Part shown: one piece after another, positions 53,655-62,238 of the stretch
How positions within the stretch are numbered: position 1 is the stretch's first letter
How the letters are laid out: each line of letters begins with the position of its first letter
Origin: UBA947 sp031550975
GTDB lineage: Bacteria > Cyanobacteriota > Vampirovibrionia > Gastranaerophilales > Gastranaerophilaceae
Direction of reading: 5' to 3'
NCBI GenBank assembly: GCA_031550975.1
Contig: JAVBOC010000013.1
Coordinates: 62,001 to 126,000 of the forward strand
DNA: 64,000 bases
Notes under the pieces: generated by a model
Databases searched by the model: none
Seen by the model: only the letters and a program-made list of their open reading frames with translations
What the model was told of the DNA's origin: nothing
Translations under genes and position numbers: made by a program

Positions 53655-54425
53655 ATGAAAAAGATTTTAGCAGTATTGATGATTTTAGGATTGGGTGCGG
53701 GGGTTGCTAACCTTGCTTGGGCGGCGCCTGTAACGATTGATGTTCCGGTTCCTGAACGCGGCACACTTTCACTAAACCTTTCTACAATTAAGGAAATTTC
53801 ACCTGATGTGGCGGATGTAACCATTGTTATTACAACTAAAAGCAAAAAGTCTGTCCAAGATGCATCTGCAGAAAATAAAGAGATTTCAGACAAAGTATAC
53901 GCGGCGTTAAAAGCAATGATTGATGTGACTAAAGATGATTACATTAAAACGGCTAATTTCACTGCAAGTCCTGATTATGTTTACAACAGTACGGGCAAAC
54001 CGACCATCAAAGGTTACACGGTAAACAATAATATTATTGTTCACACGAAAAAACTTGAAAAAGTCGGCGAAATGGTTGATAAATCAATCAATCTTGGCGC
54101 AACAAGCATCGGGAATATCAATTTTTCTTTATCAAACTACACAGAAATCTGCGATAACTTGCTAGGGATGGCTTCAAAAAACGCCTATAACCAGGCAACA
54201 ATTGCAGCTAAAAACTCAGCTTCGTTGATTACAGGTATCAAAAGCTTTAACATAAGCTGCACAGGTAACAGCTCAGTTGTTCCGCGCTCGGTTAATTTCT
54301 CAGCAAAAATGATGTCAGCAGACATGGCTGAAGGCGTGATGGCTAAGGAAGAATCGTTCACAGTTATTGAAAGCGGTGCTTTGAAAATAAACGCTTACGT
54401 TAACGCAGTTTATTTTGTGAAATAG
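53655..54425 (+). CDS. SIMPL-domain (DUF541) periplasmic protein
   Basis: 256 residues, signal peptide to about residue 24 (ILAVLMILGLGAGVANLAWA). ERGTLSLNLSTIKEISPDV, VQDASAENKEISDKVYAAL, GYTVNNNIIVHTKKLEKVGE and LGATSIGNINFSLSNY follow the SIMPL/DUF541 pattern. Family members form periplasmic channel-like assemblies with stress-linked roles that are poorly known. Confidence 0.87.
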   Translation: MKKILAVLMILGLGAGVANLAWAAPVTIDVPVPERGTLSLNLSTIKEISPDVADVTIVITTKSKKSVQDASAENKEISDKVYAALKAMIDVTKDDYIKTANFTASPDYVYNSTGKPTIKGYTVNNNIIVHTKKLEKVGEMVDKSINLGATSIGNINFSLSNYTEICDNLLGMASKNAYNQATIAAKNSASLITGIKSFNISCTGNSSVVPRSVNFSAKMMSADMAEGVMAKEESFTVIESGALKINAYVNAVYFVK

Positions 54426-54434
54426 GAATTTATA

Positions 54435-54514
54435 GTCATTGCGAATGAAATGAAGCAATCCAGTAAGACTTAGTTCTTTGGATTGCTTCGTCGCATGGGG
54501 CTCCTCGCAATGAC
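54435..54514. repeat. Palindromic repeat, GTCATTGCGA type, copy 1
   Basis: Begins GTCATTGCGAATGAA, GAAGCAATCC; ends GGATTGCTTCGTCGC, CTCCTCGCAATGAC. The whole 80 bp can fold back on itself. Confidence 0.85.
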
Positions 54515-54540
54515 ATGGATTATTATGTGTCTAGTCATGC

Positions 54541-54552
54541 TATAATTAACCC
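54541..54552 (+). promoter_or_regulatory. TGC-TATAAT box 6 nt before permease ATG
   Basis: Extended -10 TGCTATAAT, TAACCC, ATG; no ribosome-binding site. Confidence 0.55.
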
Positions 54553-55368
54553 ATGCGGAAAGTTTTGGGATATCTAACGTTAATTTTGATTGCGGTAAGC
54601 ATGCTTTACCCGTTCTTTGCGATGATTAATCTTTCGTTTGTCTCAAATAGCGGAATATTTGAAGACGGCGGGAGATTAATTCACACAACTTTGACGCTTG
54701 ATAACTATCAAAGTGTTTTTCGTCAGATTCCACTCAGCACATATTTTTTAAACAGTTTGATAGTCGCGTCAATCGCGACTTTTGGACAGGTGATTATTGC
54801 GGCGCTCGCAGGTTACGCGTTTGCTCGGCTTGAATTTAAAGGCAAAAATGCGCTGTTTTTGCTTGTTTTAATCACAATGCTTGTGCCGCCACAGGTTAAT
54901 ATTGTTCCGCTTTTCTTTTTGATGCGCGAATTGCATCTGGTGAATACGTATTCGGCGCTTATTTTACCGGCGTTGTTTGGGGGATTTGGGGTGTTTTTAA
55001 TGCGCCAGTATTTTCTTGGACTGCCCAAAGACTTAGAAGAAAGCGCTCGAATTGATGGGTGTAATCTATTTCAAACCTTCTTTAAAATCGCGCTGCCGCT
55101 GGCGCTGCCTGCTGTTGCAACGCTTGCAATATTTACGTTTGTGTCGACCTGGAACAGTTTTATGTGGCCGCTGATTGTAACTAATTCAGAAAGTATGCGC
55201 ACTTTGCCTGTTGGTTTGGCTATTTATAAAGGGAGTTTCCGTGAGATAACCCTCTGGGGTGAGCTGCTTGCGTGTTCTGTAATCTGTACCATCCCTGTAG
55301 TTGGCGTTTTCTTAGCCGGAAAGAAGTATTTTATCTCTGATATTCTACAGGGTGGCGTCAAGGGGTAG
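54553..55368 (+). CDS. MalG/UgpE-type sugar ABC transporter permease, orphan
   Basis: 271 residues with six membrane helices. The EAA loop ARIDGCNLFQTFFKIALPLA identifies the carbohydrate permease family (CUT1), with N-terminal ILIAVSMLYPFFAMINLSF and C-terminal ISDILQGGVKG. It normally pairs with a MalF-like permease, a binding protein and an ATPase; none are next to it. malQ is nearby, so an oligosaccharide is a plausible substrate. Confidence 0.92.
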   Translation: MRKVLGYLTLILIAVSMLYPFFAMINLSFVSNSGIFEDGGRLIHTTLTLDNYQSVFRQIPLSTYFLNSLIVASIATFGQVIIAALAGYAFARLEFKGKNALFLLVLITMLVPPQVNIVPLFFLMRELHLVNTYSALILPALFGGFGVFLMRQYFLGLPKDLEESARIDGCNLFQTFFKIALPLALPAVATLAIFTFVSTWNSFMWPLIVTNSESMRTLPVGLAIYKGSFREITLWGELLACSVICTIPVVGVFLAGKKYFISDILQGGVKG

Positions 55369-55384
55369 GGGTAAATAATAAATA

Positions 55385-55466
55385 GTCATTGCGAACGAAG
55401 TGAAGCAATCCAGTTTGTTTTATTCCTGGATTGCCACGTCGGCACTGTGTGCCTCCTCGCAATGAC
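55385..55466. repeat. Palindromic repeat, GTCATTGCGA type, copy 2
   Basis: Same ends as copy 1 (GTCATTGCGAACGAAGTG, CTCCTCGCAATGAC) with a different centre. Confidence 0.85.
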
Positions 55467-55572
55467 AAAAAGCCATAATTGGGCTTGTTGAGGATACTCT
55501 CCGCGGTCGTCGCGTCTAAAAATGCTCATTGCATCTCAATATCAGCATATTGGGTCGAGCTTCAAGCTCGTG

Positions 55573-55603
55573 TAAAAAACCGGGAAGAGCAATCCTCCCG
55601 GTG
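55573..55603 (-). terminator. Terminator of prepilin gene
   Basis: ACCGGGA/TCCCGGT stem on the minus strand followed by six T. Confidence 0.85.
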
Positions 55604-55634
55604 TTTAAACTGAATTTCAGATTCTTTCAACTGA

Positions 55635-56288
55635 CTAAGGGTGAGTTGTGAATTTTACTTTGTTAGCATCGAAAGTAGCCGTTGGTCCGTCTGCATCAAG
55701 TTTCTTTTGGTTTTCGAACACCGCTTGTGCTGCTGCGTTACCCGGACGGATGAACATACCACCAGCGATAACTGGGTAGATGTCAGTTACTGTAGTTGCA
55801 TCGTCAACACCGATGATTTTGTTAGGACCATTTACACCGTTAGCATCGATGTAAACTAAACAACCAGTTTCAGCACCAGGAGTAGCTGCGGAAGCATCAT
55901 AAGTACATTTGCTGTAGTCATCTGGAACGATAAGGATAGCCCCATCGTTAAGAACCAAGTATGTAGCAGCTTGTAGGTCTGTTGGGTACTCAGCAAGCAA
56001 GCCTAATGCGTCTTTGTCATAAGTAGTTTCTGTTTTTACTACGTCAAATGAATCTTGGAACTGAGCAACAACTTCATCAGCATCCCAGTTAGAGAAATCT
56101 GTACCGTCGTGAGCGTAGCTCAATTTTGGAATAGAAGCCATCGCTGCAAATTCTTTTTTGAAGCCTGTTTTTAACTCGGCACCACGTGTAGAGTTAAGTA
56201 ATGCTGGTAATGTCAAGGCAGCAACTACACCGATGATCGCAAGTGTAATCAAGACCTCTGCCAAGGTAAAGCCAAATCTCTTTGTCAT
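55635..56288 (-). CDS. Type IV pilin-like protein (prepilin N-terminus)
   Basis: Start at 56288 (MTKRFGFTLAEVLITLAIIG) with AAAGGAAAA upstream; an earlier in-frame ATG would add a non-typical leader. 217 residues. Class-III signal with cleavage before F, Glu at +5 and the VVAALTLPALL helix. Head domain has NDGAILIVPDD and one Cys pair (KCTYDAS, TGCLVY). Own promoter region and terminator. Strong codon and terminator features suggest a well-expressed pilin. Confidence 0.88.
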   Translation of the reverse strand: MTKRFGFTLAEVLITLAIIGVVAALTLPALLNSTRGAELKTGFKKEFAAMASIPKLSYAHDGTDFSNWDADEVVAQFQDSFDVVKTETTYDKDALGLLAEYPTDLQAATYLVLNDGAILIVPDDYSKCTYDASAATPGAETGCLVYIDANGVNGPNKIIGVDDATTVTDIYPVIAGGMFIRPGNAAAQAVFENQKKLDADGPTATFDANKVKFTTHP

Positions 56289-56454
56289 AATCTCTTTTTC
56301 CTTTCTTTTAGATATCACAAAATATCTATTGTTCTAATTCTTGCCTGTACACAAACACAGGCTCGTACTTTATATGTCTATGATACATATTTTTCAGATT
56401 TTGTCAATACTTTTTACATATTCTCATACCAATGATGGACATGATGTTAGAAAC

Positions 56455-56485
56455 TAGGGATTAGGGATTAGGGATTAGGGATTAG
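56455..56485. repeat. (TTAGGGA)4 tandem repeat
   Basis: Four 7-bp units in the 366-bp region between the divergent prepilin and malQ genes. The rest of that region holds the palindromic repeat below and AT-rich promoter sequence; no gene seen. Confidence 0.85.
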
Positions 56486-56497
56486 AGGCGGGCTTCA

Positions 56498-56576
56498 GTC
56501 ATTGCGAGCTTTGCGAAGCAATCCAGTATATATATTGTTTTCCAGATTGCCGCGTCGCTATGCTCCTAGCAATAAC
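56498..56576. repeat. Palindromic repeat, GTCATTGCGA type, copy 3
   Basis: GTCATTGCGAGCTTTGCGAAG at one end; degraded far end CTCCTAGCAATAAC. Confidence 0.8.
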
Positions 56577-56654
56577 AAAATAGGAGCATGACAGATATTC
56601 AGTTTTGTGCTAAGATGTGTTCAGTTAATGTGTATAGGTTAGGGAGAATATTAT

Positions 56655-58529
56655 ATGGACTGCACGCTAGAGAGAGTAACACAGATTAGTGATAAAAAAG
56701 TTGTCGCACAGGCCTTGAAGGCGCTGGGTAAAAAGAACTTAGCGTTTATTATGCACAATCCGAGTTTTCCGTCTGCAACGGGTGAAAACACAGGATTTGG
56801 CACGATAAATTCTAATGGCGGAAAAGAATTTATTGAATATGTTTCAGGCATCTTTAACTCAATCCAGCTTGGACCTGCAGGCAAAACCAAAAGCTGCGAT
56901 TCTTCTCCTTATACCGGAACAATTTTCTCTAACAACCCGTTATTTGTGGACTTAAAAGAACTTACCACGCCAAAATGGGGCAAGATTCTTTCTGAGTGCA
57001 CATATAGCGAAATAGTTGCGAACAATCCAAAGGCTTGTGAAAACCGCACGGCTTACGATTATGTCTATAAAAAATACCAAGAGGCGTTGACCGAGGCTTG
57101 GGAGAATTTTAAGGCGCAAAATAATAAAGAATTAAAAAAAGAATTTGAAACTTACAAGAACGCAAATAATTTCTGGTTAGAAAAAGACGCCCTCTACGAA
57201 GCGCTTTCACTTGAACACAACAATGACTACTGGCCTGTTTGGGGAAATGAAACGGATAAAAATCTTTTCAATCCAAGATCTATTGAAGAAAAATTAGAAT
57301 TCGGCAAACGCATTGTTGAAATCGAGAAAAAATACGCTGATGAGATTGAGTCTTATAAATTTATTCAATTTGTGATTAATGAGCAAAACACTGAGACCGG
57401 TGAATTTGCGAAGAAAAACAATATTAAAATGATTGCTGATCGTCAGGTTGCCTTTTCTGATCGCGATACCTGGGCTTACCAGTCATTATTTTTAGAAGGC
57501 TGGATGCTCGGCTGCCCGCCGGATTATTTCTCAGAAGACGGACAGGCGTGGGGTTTCCCTGTGATGGATCCGGAAAAAATGTTTACTAAAGACGGCTCGC
57601 TTGATGATGGCGGAATCCTGTTAAAAAATCTTTATAAAAAAATGTTCCGTGAAAACCCTGGCGGGGTACGGATTGACCATATTGTAGGTTTAATTGACCC
57701 TTGGGTTTACAGAGTCGGTTCAAAGCCGAAAGTGGAAGAAGGCGCGGGCAGATTATATTCTTCTCCGGAGCATCCGACTTTATGCAAATATGCAATCGCA
57801 CACATTGAAGACCTTGATATGTCGCTTACGCCGGATAAAGAAGGGCGGGTTAAATCGCTTTCAGAAGAACAAATTCAGCTTTATGGCTGTCTGATTGAAA
57901 AAATCGTCATTGCCGCGGCAAAAGAAGAAGGGCTTGATAAAGATGCGATTGTTTGTGAGGATTTGGGAACCTTGACCACTCCGGTTGCAGCGGTTATGAA
58001 AGCGTTTGATTTACAAGGAATGCGTCTGACGCAATTTGTGATTGCAGAAGAACCAAAAGACCCTTACCGTTGCTGCAATATCCCTGACAGAACCTGGGCG
58101 ATGGTCGGAACCCACGACAACGAACCGATAAAAATGTGGGCAGACAACACGATTAACACGGAAAACGGTTACCTGCACGCAAAAAACCTAGCTGACGATA
58201 TGGAATTTGAAGGAAATCCTTCAAAAGACGACGTGATTCACATGTTAAACAGCGATGCATGCCTACTTGCACGCACAAAGCTTGTTGAATTATTCGCCTC
58301 TTGTGCACAAAACGTGCAAATCTTCTTCACAGATTATTTTAATATCTATGATGTTTATAATAAACCGGGCACTTCAGGCGATCAAAACTGGAGCCTTAGA
58401 TTACCAGACCATTGGAGAGAGCTGTCTCCAATCGATTTGCCAAATATTTTGCGCTTGGCGATAATCGCGCGCGGGGAAGAATTTGCAAAGAAAAATAAAG
58501 ATTTAATAGAAAAATTGGGTAAAATATAA
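56655..58529 (+). CDS. malQ: 4-alpha-glucanotransferase
   Basis: 624 residues, GH77. GVRIDHIVGLIDPWVYR carries the nucleophile Asp, VCEDLGTLT the acid/base Glu, and VGTHDNEPIKMW the transition-state Asp. NSIQLGPAGKTK and DDYWPVW-like NDYWPVWGN regions fit. It rearranges maltodextrins in glycogen or starch use. Residues ~130-220 contain a charged helical insert. GGGAGA precedes the ATG. Confidence 0.93.
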   Translation: MDCTLERVTQISDKKVVAQALKALGKKNLAFIMHNPSFPSATGENTGFGTINSNGGKEFIEYVSGIFNSIQLGPAGKTKSCDSSPYTGTIFSNNPLFVDLKELTTPKWGKILSECTYSEIVANNPKACENRTAYDYVYKKYQEALTEAWENFKAQNNKELKKEFETYKNANNFWLEKDALYEALSLEHNNDYWPVWGNETDKNLFNPRSIEEKLEFGKRIVEIEKKYADEIESYKFIQFVINEQNTETGEFAKKNNIKMIADRQVAFSDRDTWAYQSLFLEGWMLGCPPDYFSEDGQAWGFPVMDPEKMFTKDGSLDDGGILLKNLYKKMFRENPGGVRIDHIVGLIDPWVYRVGSKPKVEEGAGRLYSSPEHPTLCKYAIAHIEDLDMSLTPDKEGRVKSLSEEQIQLYGCLIEKIVIAAAKEEGLDKDAIVCEDLGTLTTPVAAVMKAFDLQGMRLTQFVIAEEPKDPYRCCNIPDRTWAMVGTHDNEPIKMWADNTINTENGYLHAKNLADDMEFEGNPSKDDVIHMLNSDACLLARTKLVELFASCAQNVQIFFTDYFNIYDVYNKPGTSGDQNWSLRLPDHWRELSPIDLPNILRLAIIARGEEFAKKNKDLIEKLGKI

Positions 58530-58558
58530 GTAAAGTGAACAGGTGAATAGGTGATTAA

Positions 58559-59422
58559 GTGACTAAGTTCAACAAAAAAATAATAATTATATTGGCAGCA
58601 TTATTATTCGGCGTAGGGGCGTTCGCGGCAGAAGGCACCTACCTTCCGTCAACTGATGCTAAACTTGAGTACAATCAAGGGGTTGATTTATACAAAAACG
58701 GGCAGTATGACCGCGCGATGGCAGCGTTTAGGCGTGCAATCGATCTTGATTCAAATTATATCGATGCCTATTATAATTTAGGCTCTATTTTGGAATATTT
58801 AAAGCAAGATGATGCAGCGCTGTCAGTGTTTAAGCAAATTATTGTTAGAAAACCTGACGATTTTGATTCTTTGTATAAGGCTGCATCTCTTAGTATAAAG
58901 CTTGGACAGCCGGAGCGCGCGCGTGAGTATTTAGCGCTAATCCCGCCGTCAAGTACGATTTATTTAAAAGCGCAAGACTTGGCAAAAAGCAGTCTGCACG
59001 CGGATATGCAGACAATCAAATCCCAACAGGTACAGCCTGCGGTTTCTGATAAAACCCAATTGAGCCAGGATTTGTTTAATAACATTGCAAGCCCGACGGG
59101 AATTGCAGCAGACAGTTTGGGGAATATTTACGTCGCAAGTTTTTCTGACAACACAATCTATAAAATTACAAATGACGGCAAACGTCAGGTCTTTATAAAA
59201 GACTCACGCATAAGCGGCCCTGTGGCAATGGTTCGTGATGGCAGCGGGAATCTTTATTTGTCGAATTACAGCGCAAATAATGTATTAAAAATTAGCCCGA
59301 CAGGTGCGATTTCGGTGCTTGTTGCAAACATCGCAAAGCCTTACGGGTTGAATATTTCCGGAGGAATTCTGTTTATTTCTTCTCAGGGTGCGAATTCAGT
59401 GGTGCGGTACCAGCTGAAATAG
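58559..59422 (+). CDS. Exported TPR plus NHL/SMP-30-like beta-propeller protein
   Basis: GTG start with AGGTGA upstream. 287 residues: signal peptide (IIIILAALLFGVGAFAA), two to three TPR units at ~35-140 (EYNQGVDLYKNGQYDRAMAA, IDAYYNLGSILEYLKQDD), then half a propeller (PTGIAADSLGNIYVASFSDN, GPVAMVRDGSGNLYLSNYSA). Four blades are too few for a closed propeller, so it may pair or be shortened. Periplasmic protein-binding role inferred. Confidence 0.82.
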   Translation: MTKFNKKIIIILAALLFGVGAFAAEGTYLPSTDAKLEYNQGVDLYKNGQYDRAMAAFRRAIDLDSNYIDAYYNLGSILEYLKQDDAALSVFKQIIVRKPDDFDSLYKAASLSIKLGQPERAREYLALIPPSSTIYLKAQDLAKSSLHADMQTIKSQQVQPAVSDKTQLSQDLFNNIASPTGIAADSLGNIYVASFSDNTIYKITNDGKRQVFIKDSRISGPVAMVRDGSGNLYLSNYSANNVLKISPTGAISVLVANIAKPYGLNISGGILFISSQGANSVVRYQLK

Positions 59423-59531
59423 TCGGTGACTGATCCACAATTTCGTTAAGTTCTGCGACCCTGTCTTTAGCGTCAAAAAACGCCATTCCTGCGATTATCA
59501 TTATTGATGAGAATATAAGAAAGTTTTTCAT
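59373..59531 (-). CDS. Small membrane-anchored protein (candidate)
   Basis: 52 residues: MKNFLIFSSIMIIAGMAFF then DAKDRVAELNEIVDQSP. One membrane segment and a short polar tail. It overlaps the end of the TPR gene antisense. No ribosome-binding site; TATAAT lies 4 nt before the ATG. Confidence 0.35.
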   Translation of the reverse strand: MKNFLIFSSIMIIAGMAFFDAKDRVAELNEIVDQSPTISAGTAPLNSHPEKK

Positions 59532-59636
59532 GGTAATTATATTCTATTACTCTCGGGAACAAAAAACATTAGCCTATTGCCTAGAATTTAGAAGGGTGAT
59601 AAAATAGCATAGTAGAAATAGGAGAAAGAAGGCGAC

Positions 59637-59807
59637 ATGGCAAGATTAATAAGACCGGGTTGGGCTATAAGATGCGTGCAGTCAGGCTGCAAAGAGCTTT
59701 TTGAAGTTGTAGTTTTGGAAGATGGCAGACAACAAGAAGTTATCTGTCCGAAATGTGGCGAACATTACGTTTATCCGATTACTGAAGGTTCAGCGGATTT
59801 GCGGTAG
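59637..59807 (+). CDS. Small zinc-ribbon protein
   Basis: 56 residues with AGGAGAAAG upstream. CVQSGCKELFEV and VICPKCGEHY give two Cys pairs of a zinc ribbon. Ends in YVYPITEGSADLR. Its stop merges with the start of an intergenic repeat. Likely nucleic-acid or protein adaptor; family not named. Confidence 0.7.
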   Translation: MARLIRPGWAIRCVQSGCKELFEVVVLEDGRQQEVICPKCGEHYVYPITEGSADLR

Positions 59808-59890
59808 GGCGCCGTGTGAGCAAAGCGAACCCAGCCCGTAAGTTGGAGCAAAACCACGCTTTTGCGACTACCCGCATAATCCAAGACAGA
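59807..59890. repeat. Intergenic repeat, GGGCGCCG type, copy 1
   Basis: Shares GGGCGCCG, ACCCAGCCCGT, AAAACCACG and ATAATCCAAGACAG in order with a second copy at 62528. Both lie just after small genes in the same orientation. Confidence 0.75.
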
Positions 59891-60007
59891 TAAGACATAA
59901 TAATTAACCTGTAAATTTTTGTTAAAGTTTTGCCGGGCAACTAGCAAAACTTTATCTTTAGGCGCATTAATTTGTAGGTAAACACATTGCCGAGGAAAGG
60001 GATAGAA

Positions 60008-60565
60008 ATGAGAACGCTACCAATAAAACCGAATTTGCAACACATAATAACGTTGGCAGAAACTGCTACAAAGAAAACGGGTATAAATTATGCTAAATGG
60101 GTGGAAGATAATCAGTGGGATATACTATTACTTAGGAAAAGTGTTCATACTGTCAAACCAAGGACAGAATATGGTTCAGATATAAAGGGAGCCGGGTTGG
60201 TTGCCGTAAGCTTGCGGGCGTCTGCTGCAGAACATATTGGTGCAATTATAGATATAGTAAGTGCAGTACGAGGACAAGGAAAAAGGGTAAAAGTTGATCA
60301 TTTATTAGAGTTAGCTAAAACCGCAGAGAGCAAAACCGGCATAGAATATACTAAGTTGGTAGAGGCTGGTAAAGGGAAGTTGGCTTTACTTCGTAAAACT
60401 ACGGGGACTACTAGTGGTTACGATGTTCCTAGCAATAAGCAAAGACGAATACTTCGATATACTGATCCTATGACGCGAAGAACACTTACGGTTAAGCTGG
60501 CTGAAGATGTTGCTGGTTCGACGGCAGAAAATCACATTAAATCGCTTCTTGCGCTGGTTGGTTAA
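60008..60565 (+). CDS. Two-unit protein of an unrecognised repeat family
   Basis: Start at 60008 (MRTLPIKPNLQHI) with GAGGAAAGGG upstream; 185 residues. Two related halves: KPNLQHIITLAETATKKTG, INYAKWVEDNQWDILLLRK and later VDHLLELAKTAESKTGIEY, TKLVEAGKGKLALLRK, each followed by a basic stretch and a helix ending SAxEHIxxxIxxV. The next gene encodes a single unit. Basic, soluble, no signal peptide. Function unknown. Confidence 0.7.
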   Translation: MRTLPIKPNLQHIITLAETATKKTGINYAKWVEDNQWDILLLRKSVHTVKPRTEYGSDIKGAGLVAVSLRASAAEHIGAIIDIVSAVRGQGKRVKVDHLLELAKTAESKTGIEYTKLVEAGKGKLALLRKTTGTTSGYDVPSNKQRRILRYTDPMTRRTLTVKLAEDVAGSTAENHIKSLLALVG

Positions 60566-60584
60566 GTAATAGGAGTTAAAAATC

Positions 60585-60860
60585 ATGAGAATTCGATCAA
60601 TACAACCAAATTTAGAGCATCTTAAGGCGTTGGCGGAGATTGCGAAGAAGAAGACTGGTGTAGATTACCCTGCAATATTAGCGAATAATCAAAGCGCAAT
60701 ATTAGCCCTCAGAAAAAAGCCTGATAGCTTTCACAGAGTTATTAGCTACAGCAAAAGGGAAGGGGGTGTTCTTGTGGATTTAAAAGACTCCGCTGCAGGA
60801 CATCTTGATTCGCTCTTAAGTGTGGTAACAGGAAAGATATTAAATCGTAAGGGGCATTAA
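60585..60860 (+). CDS. Single-unit member of the same repeat family
   Basis: 91 residues. IQPNLEHLKALAEIAKKKTG, VDYPAILANNQSAILALRK and VDLKDSAAGHLDSLLSVV align with each half of the previous protein. AGGAG precedes the ATG; 19 bp after the previous stop, so co-transcribed. Looks like a recent duplication series. Confidence 0.7.
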   Translation: MRIRSIQPNLEHLKALAEIAKKKTGVDYPAILANNQSAILALRKKPDSFHRVISYSKREGGVLVDLKDSAAGHLDSLLSVVTGKILNRKGH

Positions 60861-60923
60861 GATTTCGTGCTAAAATAGGGATAAATAAAGGCATTTTAGT
60901 ATTCCAAAAGTATTGGCAAAAAG

Positions 60924-61961
60924 ATGGAAAAACGCTATAACCAATTTAGTACGCATTTGAAAGAGAAGTTTGGCACAAAGGTTTATAAAATAACACTTGA
61001 TGCCGGTTTTTCCTGCCCGAATAGAGAGGGTAGAAGCGAAGCGGGTTGTGTGTTTTGTGATGATGGCGGAAGTTTTTCGCAGGCGCATTCAAATCTTTTG
61101 AGTATTGAAAACCAAATTGAGGAAGGGGTTAAGACTCTTTCTGCGCGCTTTAAAGCCGAAAAATTTATGTCATACTTTCAAGCTTACACAAACACCTATA
61201 AACCTGTTGCAGAACTCGAAAAAATCTACTCAAGTGCCTTAAAACACAAAGATATTGTGGGGATTTCTATAGGTACCCGTCCGGATTGCGTTGACGAGGA
61301 AAAATTAGATTTGATTTCGTCATATACCAAGGACTATTATACTTGGGTTGAGTATGGGCTGCAATCTATCCACGACAAGACTTTGACACGTATTAACCGC
61401 GGGCATGATTTTGATTGTTTTTTGCGGGCTTATGATATGACAAAGTCGCGGGGGATAAATGTTTGTGCGCATGTGATTTTAGGGATGTGGGAAACGCACG
61501 ACGAGATGATGCAAACTGCCCAAAAGCTTGCCGAACTTGAAGTTGACGGGGTAAAAATTCACATGCTTTGTGCGCTCCAAAATACAAAACTCGCCCAAAT
61601 GTATGAAAATAGTTTTTGTCATCCTGAATTTATTTCAGGATCTTCCACTTGTGAGGCTCAGGCAGAACCCAAAGGTGGAAGATTCCGGGTCAAGCCCGGA
61701 ATGACAGTAGATGCTATGCATGAAGCGGGTATTATCAACTTTATGGATGAAAAAGAATACGTCCAAACAGTTTGCGATTTTCTTGAATATTTATCCCCGA
61801 AAACCACTATCCACAGGCTCGCAGGGAACGGCTTGAGCAAAAACCTAATCGCCCCGGCATGGCTGGGTAAAAAGTTTGACACCTTAAATCAAATTGATCG
61901 TGAACTCACTCGCCGCGACGCTTTCCAGGGAAGTAAAAGCCTTCACTCTCTATCATCCTAA
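60924..61961 (+). CDS. TIGR01212/YhcC-type radical SAM protein with repeat insertion
   Basis: 345 residues. Start MEKRYNQFSTHLKEKFG and LDAGFSCPNREGRSEAGC, VFCDDGG supply the CxnCxxC cluster of this family; SYFQAYTNTYKPV, GISIGTRPDCVDEEKL and GINVCAHVILGMW follow. Between LAQMYENS and DAMHEAGI, 30 residues (CHPEFISGSS, GRFRVKPGMT) come from a 90-bp palindromic repeat inserted in frame. Homologues act on sulfur/tRNA-related chemistry that is not fully defined. No ribosome-binding site is obvious. Confidence 0.9.
   Translation: MEKRYNQFSTHLKEKFGTKVYKITLDAGFSCPNREGRSEAGCVFCDDGGSFSQAHSNLLSIENQIEEGVKTLSARFKAEKFMSYFQAYTNTYKPVAELEKIYSSALKHKDIVGISIGTRPDCVDEEKLDLISSYTKDYYTWVEYGLQSIHDKTLTRINRGHDFDCFLRAYDMTKSRGINVCAHVILGMWETHDEMMQTAQKLAELEVDGVKIHMLCALQNTKLAQMYENSFCHPEFISGSSTCEAQAEPKGGRFRVKPGMTVDAMHEAGIINFMDEKEYVQTVCDFLEYLSPKTTIHRLAGNGLSKNLIAPAWLGKKFDTLNQIDRELTRRDAFQGSKSLHSLSS
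61617..61706. repeat. Palindromic element inside radical SAM gene
   Basis: TGTCATCCTGAATTTA at one end and CAAGCCCGGAATGACA at the other; inner CTTCCAC/GTGGAAG arms. Exactly 90 bp, so the frame is kept. Same class as the intergenic copy at 61972. Confidence 0.85.
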
Positions 61962-61971
61962 AAACCTCTCT

Positions 61972-62059
61972 TGTCATTCCGGACTTGATCCGGAATCTGG
62001 GCCGTTACGAATATATTAAACCGCCCAAACCCGGATGCTGAAACAAGTTCAGCATGACA
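61972..62059. repeat. Palindromic element, intergenic copy
   Basis: TGTCATTCCGGACTTGATCC at one end and AACAAGTTCAGCATGACA at the other; inverted orientation relative to the copy in the gene. The remaining bases to the next gene (62060-62238) are AT-rich with no gene seen. Confidence 0.8.
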
Positions 62060-62238
62060 GATTATTGTATTTTTTTTAGATTAAAGTTTTTTCAAAATCT
62101 GTCGTTATAATAATGGTATAGTCCCATGACGATACTTTAGAGCTACGTTAAGACATGTTAAGAAGCACCTTAAAAAAGAGCAATTATTCAAACAGTGTGG
62201 TTTTTAAATATGTGTAGGTCTAAAGTGTAAGGAGAAAT

